Positions 40,599 to 50,600 of a stretch of DNA of 64,000 nucleotides are shown in pieces. Source of the stretch: Thecamonas trahens ATCC 50062 (lineage: Eukaryota; Apusozoa; Apusomonadida; Apusomonadidae); assembly GCF_000142905.1 (NCBI RefSeq), contig NW_013657676.1, forward strand, positions 168,021-232,020, written 5' to 3'. The number at the start of each line of letters is the position of its first letter. Within the stretch, counting starts at the first letter, position 1. The notes below the pieces were generated by a model. It saw only the letters and a program-made list of their open reading frames with translations, searched no databases and was not told the origin of the DNA. Position numbers and translations under genes: made by a program.

Positions 40599-43500
40599 AT
40601 GTTGAGGAGGACAAAGAAGCGACGGCGGACTGGGCGCGGTGGCGGGCTTGGTGGAGGAGGTGGTGGCGGTGGTAGCGGTGGTGACGACGACGGGCCGGGC
40701 GCTCGGAAGCGAGCGCGCGGGCTGCTAGTCGACCTCTCTGCCGGCGACCCAGAGGTCGGCGGCGAGCCGCTGCTGCCGCTGCCGTCGTTGGCGGTGGCCG
40801 ATGATGGCCCGGCCGGCGTGGCAGAGGCGGCAGCGGTGCTGGCGAGGTACGACCCGTCTGCTGCGCGGGTTCCTGCCGCGATCGCGGCTGCGTCTCATGA
40901 GAGCCTGCCGCAGGAGCCCGCGGCTATGGCGAGTGTGCTGGCTGTGGCATTTGAGGCTGGTGCTGCTGCGCTGAGCGGGCAGGCCGCGGTGCTGCTTGAC
41001 ACGTGGGCTGCGGCGCTCCCCGCATCGGCGCTGGTCGCAGTCTTGGCCCACACGCCCGGAACCGCGCCACAAGCGCTCATCGGCGGCCTTTACGAGATCA
41101 TTCTCGATCCAAGCCTCCCGCGGCACGACGATCGGGTGGCGGCAGCGCAAAGTGCAAGTGAGGTGCTCGACATACCTGGCCTCGCGGCCTGGATTGTGGC
41201 AAGCAAGCACCGCAAGCATTTGTTGCGGCTGATGTCGTCGACGCGTCGTGAGGCTCTCCTTACCTATGTCCTTTCCCCCCTCGCGACCGATCGCTGGTCG
41301 GATAGACTCGAACGCCACTTTGAGCTCGACGCCGTTGTCGGCGCCTGCCTCGACGACTCGGTGCTCGCATCCGAGCTGTACGCGATGACCACAGCAGCGG
41401 CCAAGCGCGAGCCGCGGGCCTGGCTCCCAGCCCGGGCCTGGATCCTCGACCGGTGGCTGGAGCGCTCGTTGGCCACCGGAGGTGAGGTGTGGGACACGCT
41501 GCTGGCAGACGACAGCGCCAAGGGTCCTGGCTCTGCGCAAGCTGCTCTTGCCCAACATGCGTCAGCCCGCTTGGCGACGCCCGGTGATGCAGGCTCTGCT
41601 CTGGATCTGGCACTCAACACAGGCGTGCTGGCCAAGCTGAGCGGCCGCCAGCTTGCGGCGTTGGTAGCAGTGCTAGGCGCTACGCCGCAAGCAGTGAGCA
41701 CGGCGGTGCGAGCGACGACGATCCGCTCGGTCCTTCACCGCATGCTGAGCACGTCTGGTCCAAAGGCGGCAGGCACCGACCTTGCCTCCGCCTGCTCGCC
41801 CCGTGTGATGACCAACTTGCGGCAGGTCCTCCTCGAGCGAGGCTGGGACCCGCGCGATGACGGGCAACTTCTCTTTCTACCGGGCCTCTGCGATACTCCG
41901 GGCCTGGACCGGATCGCGGAAGACCACAGACTCTCAGTCTCGCTGTTCTGGGACGGCTGCCGGGACCTATGGGGAAGGAGTCCGCATGCCACGGCCTCCG
42001 CCGCTGCTGCCTTGCTCGCTTCGGCTATTGCCAGCGCGCTGTGGGACAAGGCTGTGCGTGATCAGCTGATGCGGCCAGCAGCGGGGCTGAGCTCATCGGC
42101 CCATTACGCAGCCGTGCTAGCCGGCGGTGTTCGAATGCTCGAGGCGTGCTTGCGGGCGAGCGGCACAGGCGAGCCTGCGCTTCTCGGCTCGACATTGGAC
42201 GGCGGGTTGTGGCTCGGCTCGTTTGCCGCCGACTGGACCCACGACGCTTATCCTGCACGGACGGTTCCGCTTGTTGCGCTCCTCAGCGATGTCTTTCTGG
42301 TCATGGTCGAGCTCGGAGCCTCGGTCTTTGACCCGAGCAACGAGCTTGGAGCCGAGCTTGTTCCGGCGAACATCGTAGCTCTCATGTGGTGGATGGCGCC
42401 GCAGCTCCAGACCCAGGCAGCCGAGCTCTGTGTTTTGCGGACCCAGACAATTGTTGCTGAGACCGTCGCTCGCACGCTGCAGCTGGCTGAGGCGGCCAAG
42501 CCGTCGGCATTTATGCAGAGCAAGGGACTGACACCTTTGGCCTTGGCGCACCTGCAGGGCTTGGCGAAAGTTATCAACGCAGGCGCGGCGCCGCAACGCG
42601 GCACAGGCGGTCTACGTGAGCGGCTGCGTGGCGGCGAGAGCGAGAGCGAGCTTTGGCCGCTGGCTACCGCACTGGTCGGCCTCTCGTCGTCGCCGTACAT
42701 GGGCAACGGCAGTGATGTTGTCGCTGCGCTCGCGCGCGCATTCGATCCGTTTCCAGTTGCGCTCCTTGCCCCTTCCACTTTGCAGCCAGCCTTTCTTGCC
42801 TTTGGAGAGCGCCTGATGCGTCACGTCCGCTCTCTGGCGCTGAGCAAGACGGGCGACATCGGGCGATTGCGCCTGATCTGGCTCTACAAGGCGCTGCACT
42901 TGTTGGCAACGCTCGCCGAGGCCGATTCGGCGAGGCGGGCGCTGCTCATCCACCACGAGCCGATCTCGTGCCTTATCCATCTGCTCGGCCTTCGTGATCG
43001 CGGCGTCGAAGAGGTGGCGCGGACGCGGGCCAACGCCTCCAACTGCCTCAAGCAGTACGTGGCGCGTGGGCTCGGCGACCCAAGCGCCGCTGCGCGCAAC
43101 GTGCTCCTCTCGCTTGCTCAGCTCCACTCACTCGTTCCGATGCTCCTCTCGACGGGTCTCCGGCATATCGTGAGCGACGGCAACGTCGATCCACTCGCCG
43201 AGGATGCGCTGAGCATGCTCCGGCTGGCGGTCCGGACCTCGCAGCTCAAGGCGACACTCGTCCTTCCGGCCACAGGCCTCATCGCCCACCTGCGCCGGTT
43301 GCTATTTCAGCCCGCCGACGCCAAGATTGTTCTCGGCTCTCCACCGGCCGCCGCCGCTGTTTTCGAACTCTTTGACGCCGCCGTCGCCGCGCCCGCCCTC
43401 TCATCGGGCATTGCCGAAGCCGCCCTCCACCGGCTGCTCATCGATGGCCTCCTCGCTGCGCACCGCGCCGCTGACGCCGTTGCGGTTGTCCGCAAACTTC

Positions 43501-43619
43501 CGGCTCCGCTCGCCCTCGACGCCTTTACCAACTCGCAGCTGCTCAAAACCCGGATGGTCACGCCGCGCGACGCCGTGGCAAGCCAGCTTGGTGCTTGCGC
43601 GGCGAGCCTTGGACTCTAG
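40599..43619 (+). CDS. Large helical-repeat protein of unknown function
   Basis: 1006 residues from ATG 40599. A basic N-terminus (MLRRTKKRRRTGRGGG), a Gly run and GARKRARG resemble a bipartite nuclear localisation signal. The rest is a long Ala/Leu-rich alpha solenoid without a catalytic motif (e.g. QLAALVAVLGATPQAVSTAV, LRLIWLYKALHLLATLAEA, LLLSLAQLHSLVPMLL). No family recognised; the size and all-helical character fit nuclear scaffolds such as Integrator subunits or HEAT proteins, but there is no signature to choose one. It lies head-to-head with MSH6, so shared regulation with a replication/repair gene is possible (inference). Confidence 0.75.
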   Translation: MLRRTKKRRRTGRGGGLGGGGGGGGSGGDDDGPGARKRARGLLVDLSAGDPEVGGEPLLPLPSLAVADDGPAGVAEAAAVLARYDPSAARVPAAIAAASHESLPQEPAAMASVLAVAFEAGAAALSGQAAVLLDTWAAALPASALVAVLAHTPGTAPQALIGGLYEIILDPSLPRHDDRVAAAQSASEVLDIPGLAAWIVASKHRKHLLRLMSSTRREALLTYVLSPLATDRWSDRLERHFELDAVVGACLDDSVLASELYAMTTAAAKREPRAWLPARAWILDRWLERSLATGGEVWDTLLADDSAKGPGSAQAALAQHASARLATPGDAGSALDLALNTGVLAKLSGRQLAALVAVLGATPQAVSTAVRATTIRSVLHRMLSTSGPKAAGTDLASACSPRVMTNLRQVLLERGWDPRDDGQLLFLPGLCDTPGLDRIAEDHRLSVSLFWDGCRDLWGRSPHATASAAAALLASAIASALWDKAVRDQLMRPAAGLSSSAHYAAVLAGGVRMLEACLRASGTGEPALLGSTLDGGLWLGSFAADWTHDAYPARTVPLVALLSDVFLVMVELGASVFDPSNELGAELVPANIVALMWWMAPQLQTQAAELCVLRTQTIVAETVARTLQLAEAAKPSAFMQSKGLTPLALAHLQGLAKVINAGAAPQRGTGGLRERLRGGESESELWPLATALVGLSSSPYMGNGSDVVAALARAFDPFPVALLAPSTLQPAFLAFGERLMRHVRSLALSKTGDIGRLRLIWLYKALHLLATLAEADSARRALLIHHEPISCLIHLLGLRDRGVEEVARTRANASNCLKQYVARGLGDPSAAARNVLLSLAQLHSLVPMLLSTGLRHIVSDGNVDPLAEDALSMLRLAVRTSQLKATLVLPATGLIAHLRRLLFQPADAKIVLGSPPAAAAVFELFDAAVAAPALSSGIAEAALHRLLIDGLLAAHRAADAVAVVRKLPAPLALDAFTNSQLLKTRMVTPRDAVASQLGACAASLGL

Positions 43620-43720
43620 CGCTGACCCCCCTTCCCCCCTCCCTTTCCTCAATTCCAATGACACCGCACTGTCACCTGTGGCAGCAGGGGAGCGACAGGC
43701 AACAAAGGCGAGAGCCAGCC

Positions 43721-45508
43721 ATGCACGGCCGTTCTGCAAGGGCAGGACATGGCCGGGCGGGAACAGGGCGGGTGGTGGCTGGGCAGACCCTGGTCCTTTC
43801 CCGCGAGAGGCGTCAGACGGTGAAGGCCAAGCAGAGGCCGCAAGCCCACCGTGCCCAACCGCCGCCAACCAAGGCGAGGTCCAAGCCGCCGGGAAGGGGT
43901 TCGCGGACCAGGGCGCGGACGCTCGCCGTCCTCCCACCGCTGCCAGTGGGACAGGCAAGCGGACGGCGAGGAGGCACCAGTGCGCTGCGGCCGCGGGTCG
44001 GCGTGCTTAGCCGCCACCGGGCACAGGTGGCGGCGCGGACGGCGCGGGCGGCGGCCGAGGGTGTGACGCGGGTCTTTGGCGACTCGCACGACACCTTTGC
44101 CGCCGGCACAGGCGCAGCCCGGATTCGGGCCACGCTCCGCGTGGCGGCGGCTCGACCGCAACCACCGGCCGCCGCCAGCGGCGACGGTGACGGCAGCGGC
44201 GTGCGGATCTCGGTCGATCGCGTCATCGACGCGCTGCGGATCCGTGGCGAAGTGGCGTCAATGGCAGCGGCGACCAGCGGCGAGGCGACAGGCGGCTCGC
44301 TGGAGGAGCTGCAGGAACTGGTGGATGCCGGCCTCGCACTGAAGCCGTGCGTACCGGAGAGCCTCGTCGAGGTCGAGACCTTTCCGGTCCGCCCGCCGCG
44401 CGTCTGGGTCCAGGTGAGCGGCAAGCAGCGGGCGCGATACACCGAGACACCGGAGCACCAGGCCGACGGCTCGGTCAACTGGATCCGGACGTTGTATCCG
44501 CCGGCAGTTGTGACCACCGACGACGAGTTTGCACGGACTGCTGAGCTGGTGGGCAGGCTCGCGGCCCAGACCCGCGATCCGACGGTGGTCGCGGTCGGGC
44601 ACACAGGTCGCGAGGGCCTTCTTGAGCGAGAGGCCGAGTTTGTGAGCACCTTGTTGGCTGCCACGCAGATGGGGCTGACCGAGGTAGCGCGTGGCAGCGC
44701 GGTGCGCGCTGCCGCACTCCGAGAGCCGCCGCGGCTCCTGGAAGCCTGCATCGCCCTTCTGCGTGCACTCGAGATTTTGCATGGCCTGACGCCAGCCGCG
44801 CCGGGTCCAATGGAGCACGAAGAGGCTGCGCGGGTGGCTGCCGTCCGCGACGCCATTGAGGCGCGGCGCGAACTCGACGCGCTCATCACCGCCGAGAAGA
44901 ACGAGACTCGTGAGCTGCTGGAGGCGATCGAGAAGGCACGGACCGAGGCTAGCGCACTGGAGCGTGAGCTCGAGGCTACGCGCAAGCGGACAGCGGAGGC
45001 CCGAGCGCGGGCAGAAGCGCCGCTAGCCCGGAGCGGCGAGCAAGAGTCGTTCTCACACGAGCGAGTGCTGGTGGTCGGCGAGCTCCAGAGCGTGGAAAAG
45101 GCCAATGTGTTGCTCGAGGCTGAGCTCGTTGCGCTCAAGAGCCGGGCCGCTGATGTGGTGCAGGCCAAGGTTGTCAGCACAATGCAGGCGCACAAGGTTG
45201 AGGCAGAGATCAAAGAGGCGTCGGCCGAGCAGCTCGCCATCCTCCTCGCGCTCGCCCACCGCAAGTCGGAGCTCGAGGCCACTGACGCGCAGCTTGCGGC
45301 CCTCAATGAGTCGATCGCGTGTGCCGAGGCCGAGAAGGAAGTCCAGCGGATCCACGAGAACAAGGCCAAGTTTGTGGCGTCGATGAAGGGGCGCAGCCCG
45401 GCAGCACGGCCCGCCCTCCGCCGCGGTCCGAGCACCGGCGGACATCACCGGCGGGCCTCAGTCACTCCCTCCTCGCTCCTCACCACCAGCTCGACCTCGA
45501 TGTTGTAA
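43721..45508 (+). CDS. Coiled-coil protein of unknown function
   Basis: 595 residues from ATG 43721 (agccATGCAC); an alternative in-frame ATG at 43658 is possible. The N-terminal ~150 residues are Arg/Pro-rich and disordered. Residues ~150-340 look folded but unrecognised (RVIDALRIRGEV, PRVWVQVSGKQRARYTE, VNWIRTLYPP). From ~375 to ~555 there is continuous heptad coiled coil (EARRELDALITAEKNETREL, IEKARTEASALERELEATRK, ALNESIACAEAEKEVQRI). The basic Ser/Thr-rich end is disordered. Cytoskeletal or centrosomal proteins look like this, but nothing specific can be claimed. Confidence 0.6.
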   Translation: MHGRSARAGHGRAGTGRVVAGQTLVLSRERRQTVKAKQRPQAHRAQPPPTKARSKPPGRGSRTRARTLAVLPPLPVGQASGRRGGTSALRPRVGVLSRHRAQVAARTARAAAEGVTRVFGDSHDTFAAGTGAARIRATLRVAAARPQPPAAASGDGDGSGVRISVDRVIDALRIRGEVASMAAATSGEATGGSLEELQELVDAGLALKPCVPESLVEVETFPVRPPRVWVQVSGKQRARYTETPEHQADGSVNWIRTLYPPAVVTTDDEFARTAELVGRLAAQTRDPTVVAVGHTGREGLLEREAEFVSTLLAATQMGLTEVARGSAVRAAALREPPRLLEACIALLRALEILHGLTPAAPGPMEHEEAARVAAVRDAIEARRELDALITAEKNETRELLEAIEKARTEASALERELEATRKRTAEARARAEAPLARSGEQESFSHERVLVVGELQSVEKANVLLEAELVALKSRAADVVQAKVVSTMQAHKVEAEIKEASAEQLAILLALAHRKSELEATDAQLAALNESIACAEAEKEVQRIHENKAKFVASMKGRSPAARPALRRGPSTGGHHRRASVTPSSLLTTSSTSML

Positions 45509-45693
45509 AGGTAATGGCCTTGCGCAGTCGTGCCTGTGGGCCGAGGTGCGATAGCCGAAAAGGAGCAAATGTCGCGTTGGCGAAGCGGCAGCGTCCGACG
45601 ATTGAGTCACGCTTGCCGCGCGTCACTGGCGCAAGGGGCGAGGGAGCGGGAGAGAGGAAGCCACTCGACTCTGGCTCTAGCGGCATTGCAGCC

Positions 45694-46305
45694 ATGCTTG
45701 GGCGGGTGCGACTTGTTGTGGGACGGCATGCAGCAGGAGCAGGCGGTGGCGCGTGGGCGCAGAAGTGGGTGCTGGCGCAGGCGCGGGCGATGCATGCGAC
45801 GGCGGCGGTAGAGGGCTGGCGCGACATGGACGGCGGGCGGGCGAGGGCTGCGCGGGCCAAGACGGCGGCGGTGCGGGCGATGGTGGCCGGGACGGGCCCG
45901 AATGCAGTCAGTCGCGATGCGGCATGGGAGGAGGCGAAGCGGACCGGGACGTGGGCCGAGACTGCCGAGGGCAGGGCCCGGCGGCGAGCCGAGCAGACCT
46001 CGAGCATCCAGGTCTTTGACGCCTTCTCGGTCGCCTTTGTCACCCTTGTGGGCGCCGTCTGTGCCCTCACCTGGGTCATTGCCCCCATCCTTGTCCCGGA
46101 CGATGCCCTCGACGGCGCAGATCCCGATGGGCGCTTTGCCAAGGTCAACGTGTCCGGCGCAGACGGCTCGCGCTGGTGGGAGATCCTCAATGTCTCCGGC
46201 CGTCCGCGCGGTGGCACGAGCGAGGCCGATGGCGAGAAGGAGAGCGAGCTCGACTCGGACTCGGGCTCGGGCTCGGCTGCTGCTACCGATCCCAGTGCAG
46301 CGTGA
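45694..46305 (+). CDS. Small single-pass membrane protein, probably mitochondrial
   Basis: 203 residues from ATG 45694 (ttgcagccATG). The first ~40 residues are Arg/Ala/Gly-rich with no acid (MLGRVRLVVGRHAAGAGGGA), typical of a mitochondrial presequence. One hydrophobic helix lies at ~110-130 (FSVAFVTLVGAVCALTWVIAPIL), followed by a short acidic Ser/Asp/Gly tail. The organisation resembles small inner-membrane assembly or respiratory accessory proteins; no family recognised. Upstream reading frame overlaps the previous gene's tail and was excluded. Confidence 0.55.
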   Translation: MLGRVRLVVGRHAAGAGGGAWAQKWVLAQARAMHATAAVEGWRDMDGGRARAARAKTAAVRAMVAGTGPNAVSRDAAWEEAKRTGTWAETAEGRARRRAEQTSSIQVFDAFSVAFVTLVGAVCALTWVIAPILVPDDALDGADPDGRFAKVNVSGADGSRWWEILNVSGRPRGGTSEADGEKESELDSDSGSGSAAATDPSAA

Positions 46306-46358
46306 GTGCAAGCGGTGTACATGTGATGTGGTTTCATGCGTTTACGGGGGAAGGGGGC

Positions 46359-46553
46359 CTACTCGCGGGCGCGCAGCTTCTCCTCCTGGGCTCTGCTCTT
46401 CGCACGCTTTGCCTCTTCGACAGCATCGCGATCGACCTTCTTCTTCCGCAACTTCGCGGCTCTGCGGTTGAGCTTCGCCACCCGGTCGGAGAGGGCGAGC
46501 ATGTCCTTACGTAGCGAGACGGCGCGGGTATGGTACATGGGCAGATGCGACAT
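46359..46553 (-). CDS. Terminal exon of a small basic coiled-coil protein
   Basis: 64 residues to the stop, beginning MSHLPMYHTRAVSLRKDML and continuing as a charged heptad helix (ALSDRVAKLNRRAAKLRKKK, then Lys/Glu/Arg-rich end). The codon ATG at 46553 is immediately preceded, in the gene's sense, by CCTCCCTCCATTTCCCGTCCAG, an excellent acceptor, so this is either a short complete gene with a 5'UTR intron or the last exon of a longer one whose start lies towards the N gap. The size and helix resemble BLOC/BORC-type small coiled-coil subunits; no specific match is claimed. Confidence 0.5.
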   Translation of the reverse strand: MSHLPMYHTRAVSLRKDMLALSDRVAKLNRRAAKLRKKKVDRDAVEEAKRAKSRAQEEKLRARE

Positions 46554-46685
46554 CTGGACGGGAAATGGAGGGAGGGGGATGTGAGCGGAGCGGAGAAGTG
46601 GGAGGGGGGGGAGGGGGGAGGGGGGGGGGGTAGGAGGCGGTGGGCGGAGGGTGGCGGAGGGACGGACGGAGGGACCGGGAGGGCC

Positions 46686-46785
46686 NNNNNNNNNNNNNNN
46701 NNNNNNNNNNNNNNNNNNNNNNNNNNNNNNNNNNNNNNNNNNNNNNNNNNNNNNNNNNNNNNNNNNNNNNNNNNNNNNNNNNNNN
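46686..46785. other. Assembly gap (100 N)
   Basis: Third 100-N gap, between a poly-G stretch and a CA repeat. Confidence 0.99.
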
Positions 46786-46805
46786 CACACCACACACACA
46801 CACTA

Positions 46806-46872
<67 letters not shown>
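46786..46872 (+). repeat. (CA)n microsatellite upstream of the Rap-like gene
   Basis: About 87 bp of CA in the gene's sense with one ACTACTAC interruption, 63 bp before the start codon. Confidence 0.95.
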
Positions 46873-46875
<3 letters not shown>

Positions 46876-46934
46876 TATCACCTCTCTCCACCCTCCTCCA
46901 CCAACCACCTCCCCGCCCCAGCCCCCCTCCCGCC

Positions 46935-47585
46935 ATGCGCGAGTACCGCCTGGTGGTCATGGGCGCCGGTGGCGTCGGCAAGTCGGCACTGACGGTCATG
47001 TTCGTGCAGGGCCACTTTGTAGAAGAGGTACGCTCTTTCTTCCTCTACCTCCTCCTCTGCCCTCCCTCCCCCTTCCTCTCCCCACTCACCCATCCCCCCC
47101 CTCCCCCCCCCCCCCCCCCCCCCTCCGCTCAGTACGACCCCACTGTGGAGGACTCGCACCGAGCACAACGGGACATCGAAGGCGATGAGTGCGTGCTGGA
47201 GATCCTGGACACTGCAGGCACAAAGCAGTTCTCGGCCATGCGCGATCTCTACGTCCGCATGGGCCAGGGCTTTGTTCTGGTCTTCTCTCTCACAGACGCT
47301 GCCACCCTCGACGATGTCCGCGACATCCACACCCGTATCCTCAGAGTTAAGGACGCCGACTACGTCCCGGCTGTCATCGTCGGCAACAAGGCTGACCTCG
47401 TCGACTCGCGCAAGGTATCCGCAGAGGAGGCAAAGGCCGCCGCCGCAGGCTGTAACTGCTCCTTCATCGAGACGTCGGCAAAGAGTGGTCAGAACGTCAA
47501 CGAGGTCTTCCACGACCTCGTCCGCCAGATCAACGCCCACGCACCGAAGAACAAGGACAAGAAGAAAAAGTGTGTCATCCTTTGA
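46935..47585 (+). CDS. Rap-like Ras family GTPase
   Basis: Exons 46935-47027 and 47133-47585 give 181 residues. G1 is GAGGVGKS (10-17, Gly12 present), switch [10 protein letters not shown] (32-40), G3 DTAGT (57-61), G4 GNKADL, G5 ETSAKS, polybasic KNKDKKKK and CaaX box CVIL, predicting geranylgeranylation. Thr61 where Ras has Gln, plus MREYRLVV at the start and ILRVKD, put it with Rap. Two switch positions differ from animal Rap1: His40 (Tyr) and Lys62 (Glu). Role by family: membrane-bound molecular switch for adhesion, cytoskeleton and effector kinases with RA domains, one of which lies at the left end of this window. The 105-nt intron falls between codons 31 and 32, right before switch I. 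Confidence 0.95.
   Translation: MREYRLVVMGAGGVGKSALTVMFVQGHFVEEVRSFFLYLLLCPPSPFLSPLTHPPPPPPPPPPSAQYDPTVEDSHRAQRDIEGDECVLEILDTAGTKQFSAMRDLYVRMGQGFVLVFSLTDAATLDDVRDIHTRILRVKDADYVPAVIVGNKADLVDSRKVSAEEAKAAAAGCNCSFIETSAKSGQNVNEVFHDLVRQINAHAPKNKDKKKKCVIL
47028..47132 (+). other. Intron of the Rap-like gene
   Basis: GTACGC donor, CCGCTCAG acceptor, phase 0, 105 nt. Almost entirely C and T, with a C run of about 20 just before the acceptor. Confidence 0.95.
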
Positions 47586-47603
47586 CCTGCTCTTGCTCAC
47601 ACG

Positions 47604-50600
47604 CTACGCCGGCCTCTCTGGAAGCTTGGGTGGCAGCCCGGTTGGGCTCGCCACCACGCCCAGTGCGGCGCCACTCGGCGTCGGAATCGCCGACGACTGC
47701 GGCAGCGGCAGCGGCGGCCCCTCTGAAGGCGACGCTATGCTCAGGCTCTCCATCTCCATCGACGAGTGGCTCCCACCCATAAAGTCATCGGTCTGTGTAA
47801 ACACCACATCGTTGCTTGGCGAGCCCGCCAGCGAGTGCACCGTCGATGAAGCACTCCCGCGCTGCTCAAGTGTCACAGACGAGCGCTCAAAGTTGCACAT
47901 CGACAGATCCGACTCGCCGTCAATGAACAGCCCGTCCTCAAAGTCATCGTCGTACTTCTCCATCTCTTCTTTGTCGCGCCGGCTCGTCACAACGAGGTCG
48001 TACACCACACCGCCAAGAATCAGCACAATCTCCACCCCCAGCCCGCCCAGAATCAGCGTGTCACGAAGGTGCGCGTTGTACGTCACCGTCCCGCCGAGAA
48101 GGACAAGCAGCCCCGCAAGCAGACATCCTACCGCGAGCTTGTTGTGCCACTCCTCCAGGTATGGACGCGCATACGCCACATGCGTCAACGAGAAAATCAG
48201 CACAAGCGCCGCCATCGACGCCTTGACAAGCGGCGCCCGGAACGTCACTGTCGCAAGCACAACAAGGAACTTGCGCATCTGGATCCCCAGTGGCTCAAAC
48301 AGGTAGTACCGCGACGAGAACCGCGCCACAAGGAACCCGTACTTGATCATAAACTGGAACTCCTCGAGTCCCCCCTTCTTTCGCCGGAGGAGCCACGTCA
48401 CTCCTGCTGGAATGCCCAGGCAGTACAGCGCAATGAACAGCCCGACAAGCCAGATCAGAGACCAATATGCCGAGTTGTAGCAGTTTGACGACGGATTGTC
48501 CGTCATCACCCACACCCCGTCCGCCGTCTTGTGGCAGTCGAGATACCGGAGCGTCATGTGGCAGAGCGGCATGTAGCAGAAAATGAGCAGCTGCCAGTAC
48601 GCCCGCCCGCACGCTGCACGCATCCCGCTACTCTTGGTCACAGACTCGGTCAGCAGTCGTCCCAGCCGCCGCTGGAACCGCATCGAGCACGACTGGTCAC
48701 TCGCAAACATCGTCGGGTCGCACCACGCCGGCTTGGCCGCGCGGATCTGGTCGCCAAACTTCTCCACAAACCAGATGTACACCAGCGACCACAAATAGAT
48801 GATGAAGAACGGCACTACAACAAGAATCGGAAGCGCCATCGTCAGTCCCCACTTGAGCAGCCAGATGTTGCCCACACTCACCGTGCACTCGGGCGACGTC
48901 AGGTCCATGTTGAGGTTGACAAACGTGAGCGCATTGAAAAAGTGCTGTGCCCACACCGGCCATCCGAGCTCGAGATCACCATACACCGCCAGAATCTGGA
49001 GCGTGTTGAACCCAATCATGAACGCAGCCAGGCCGTAGAACTTGTTGTTGCGCGTGTTGAGCCACACCAGCAGACAGCAAAAGACAAACAGCGCCACAAA
49101 AAACATCGTCACCAGAATGTACGTCGTCGTCGGTCGGCACTTGTAGCACCGCGCAGAGATCTTGTAAAAGCCCCTTTCGCAGTCGGCACACATCCGTCCC
49201 GTGTATCCCGCCCGGCACTTGCCATCGCCGAGGCATGCGTTGGCATCTTCGTCACACCGCAGGAACACCGTCGGATCTTGCGACGGGAAGAACCCAGGCC
49301 GCGATCGCGGGAGCGACACTCCGCCGTCGCACACCCCGCCTCCCGGACACGGCAGGCATGACACCCCGCGCGACAGCGCATAGTATCCCGCCTGGCACGT
49401 GCAATTGAGCACAGAGCTCACCCCAACCGCGCCATGTGTCTCCGAAAACCGCGGACAGCCGCTGCACTCGGCTTCGTTCACAGACTCGGTGTACGAGTTG
49501 ACCGGACAGATCTCACACGGCCCGGTCTCTTCCACCGCGTACTGGCCCGCGGGACACTTGGACGCCACAAAAATGACCCATGGCGACTCGGGCAGTGCCT
49601 CGCCTGCAACAGACACAGAGATTGTGTACACCCCGCCCTTCCACGGCGCAAACGTCGCGTCGTACCTCCCACGCCCGCTTGACACCAGGCTCACAGCACG
49701 CACATCGTCGCCGGCCTTGCTCAGCGCCGTCACGTCGTCGTTGGTCGACTGCGCCACGTTGCCAAACTGGTCGCGCGCAGTCACCACAAACGTCGTCGCG
49801 ACATCGAGCTCAGCCGTGAGCAGTCCGGGCCCGCTCGCCAGCGACATCGATCCGCGCGTTGGGCCGGGAATCACCTCCACAGCCACCTCGCTCGAAATCG
49901 CCGCACCGTTCAGTCGCACCTCGTGTCCATACACGCCCGTCACAGTCGGCACCTGTACGCTCACGGCGTACGTCCCATTGCCCACCGCCGTGCTCGACTC
50001 GAGCACCGGCGAGTAGATCGCCGTGCCTTCCACACGCACAACATCCACACGGTTGTCCAGTGCCGTCGCCACACTCGTCGCATCCCGCATCGCTTGCACC
50101 GTAAACATCCATGAGCTGCCTGCTGCAACACGCACAGGCGCCGTGTACGACACAAGCGATGCTGCTGCGTCGGCGTCCGAGCACAGCACGTCCGTGTCGC
50201 CGCTCCAGCTTCGGTCCGCCTGACACGTCCGCACCGTCGTCCCGTACGGTGTGTAGCCGCTGTTGCACGAGATCGTACACTCGGACAAGAACGCCGCCCC
50301 GTTGCACGTCAGTCGCCCGTTCTGCGGAGGCGTCTGTGTCGACGACAACGATGTACAGTCGAGACGCGAGCACGTCTGCGATCCCACGCCCGACCACGTC
50401 CCGTCCGTCTGGCACACACGCTGTGCCGAGCCCACAAGCACAAACCCGGATATGCACGAGAACGTCGCCACATCGCCCGTCGTCCCTGTCGTCCGTGACA
50501 CGTTGCCGTTGACCGGTGCACTCAGCACTAGCAGACACGCGTTGCCAACGCACACCGGCGCCGCCGCTGACCATGTCGAGTTGCTCAGACACGCCGTCGT

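Larger units (their letters stand above)
46554..46934. promoter_or_regulatory. Divergent region with gap and CA repeat, before the Rap-like gene
   Basis: 381 bp as assembled, including 100 N (46686-46785). Left of the gap it is G-rich on plus (C-rich in the sense of the minus gene); right of it is a (CA)n repeat and a C/T-rich leader ending in CCCCAG and CCCGCC before the ATG. Confidence 0.5.

Noticed and set aside
43813-45435. 540-codon minus frame over the coiled-coil gene
   Set aside because: Ser/Ala/Arg-rich antisense shadow; the sense strand has regular heptads.
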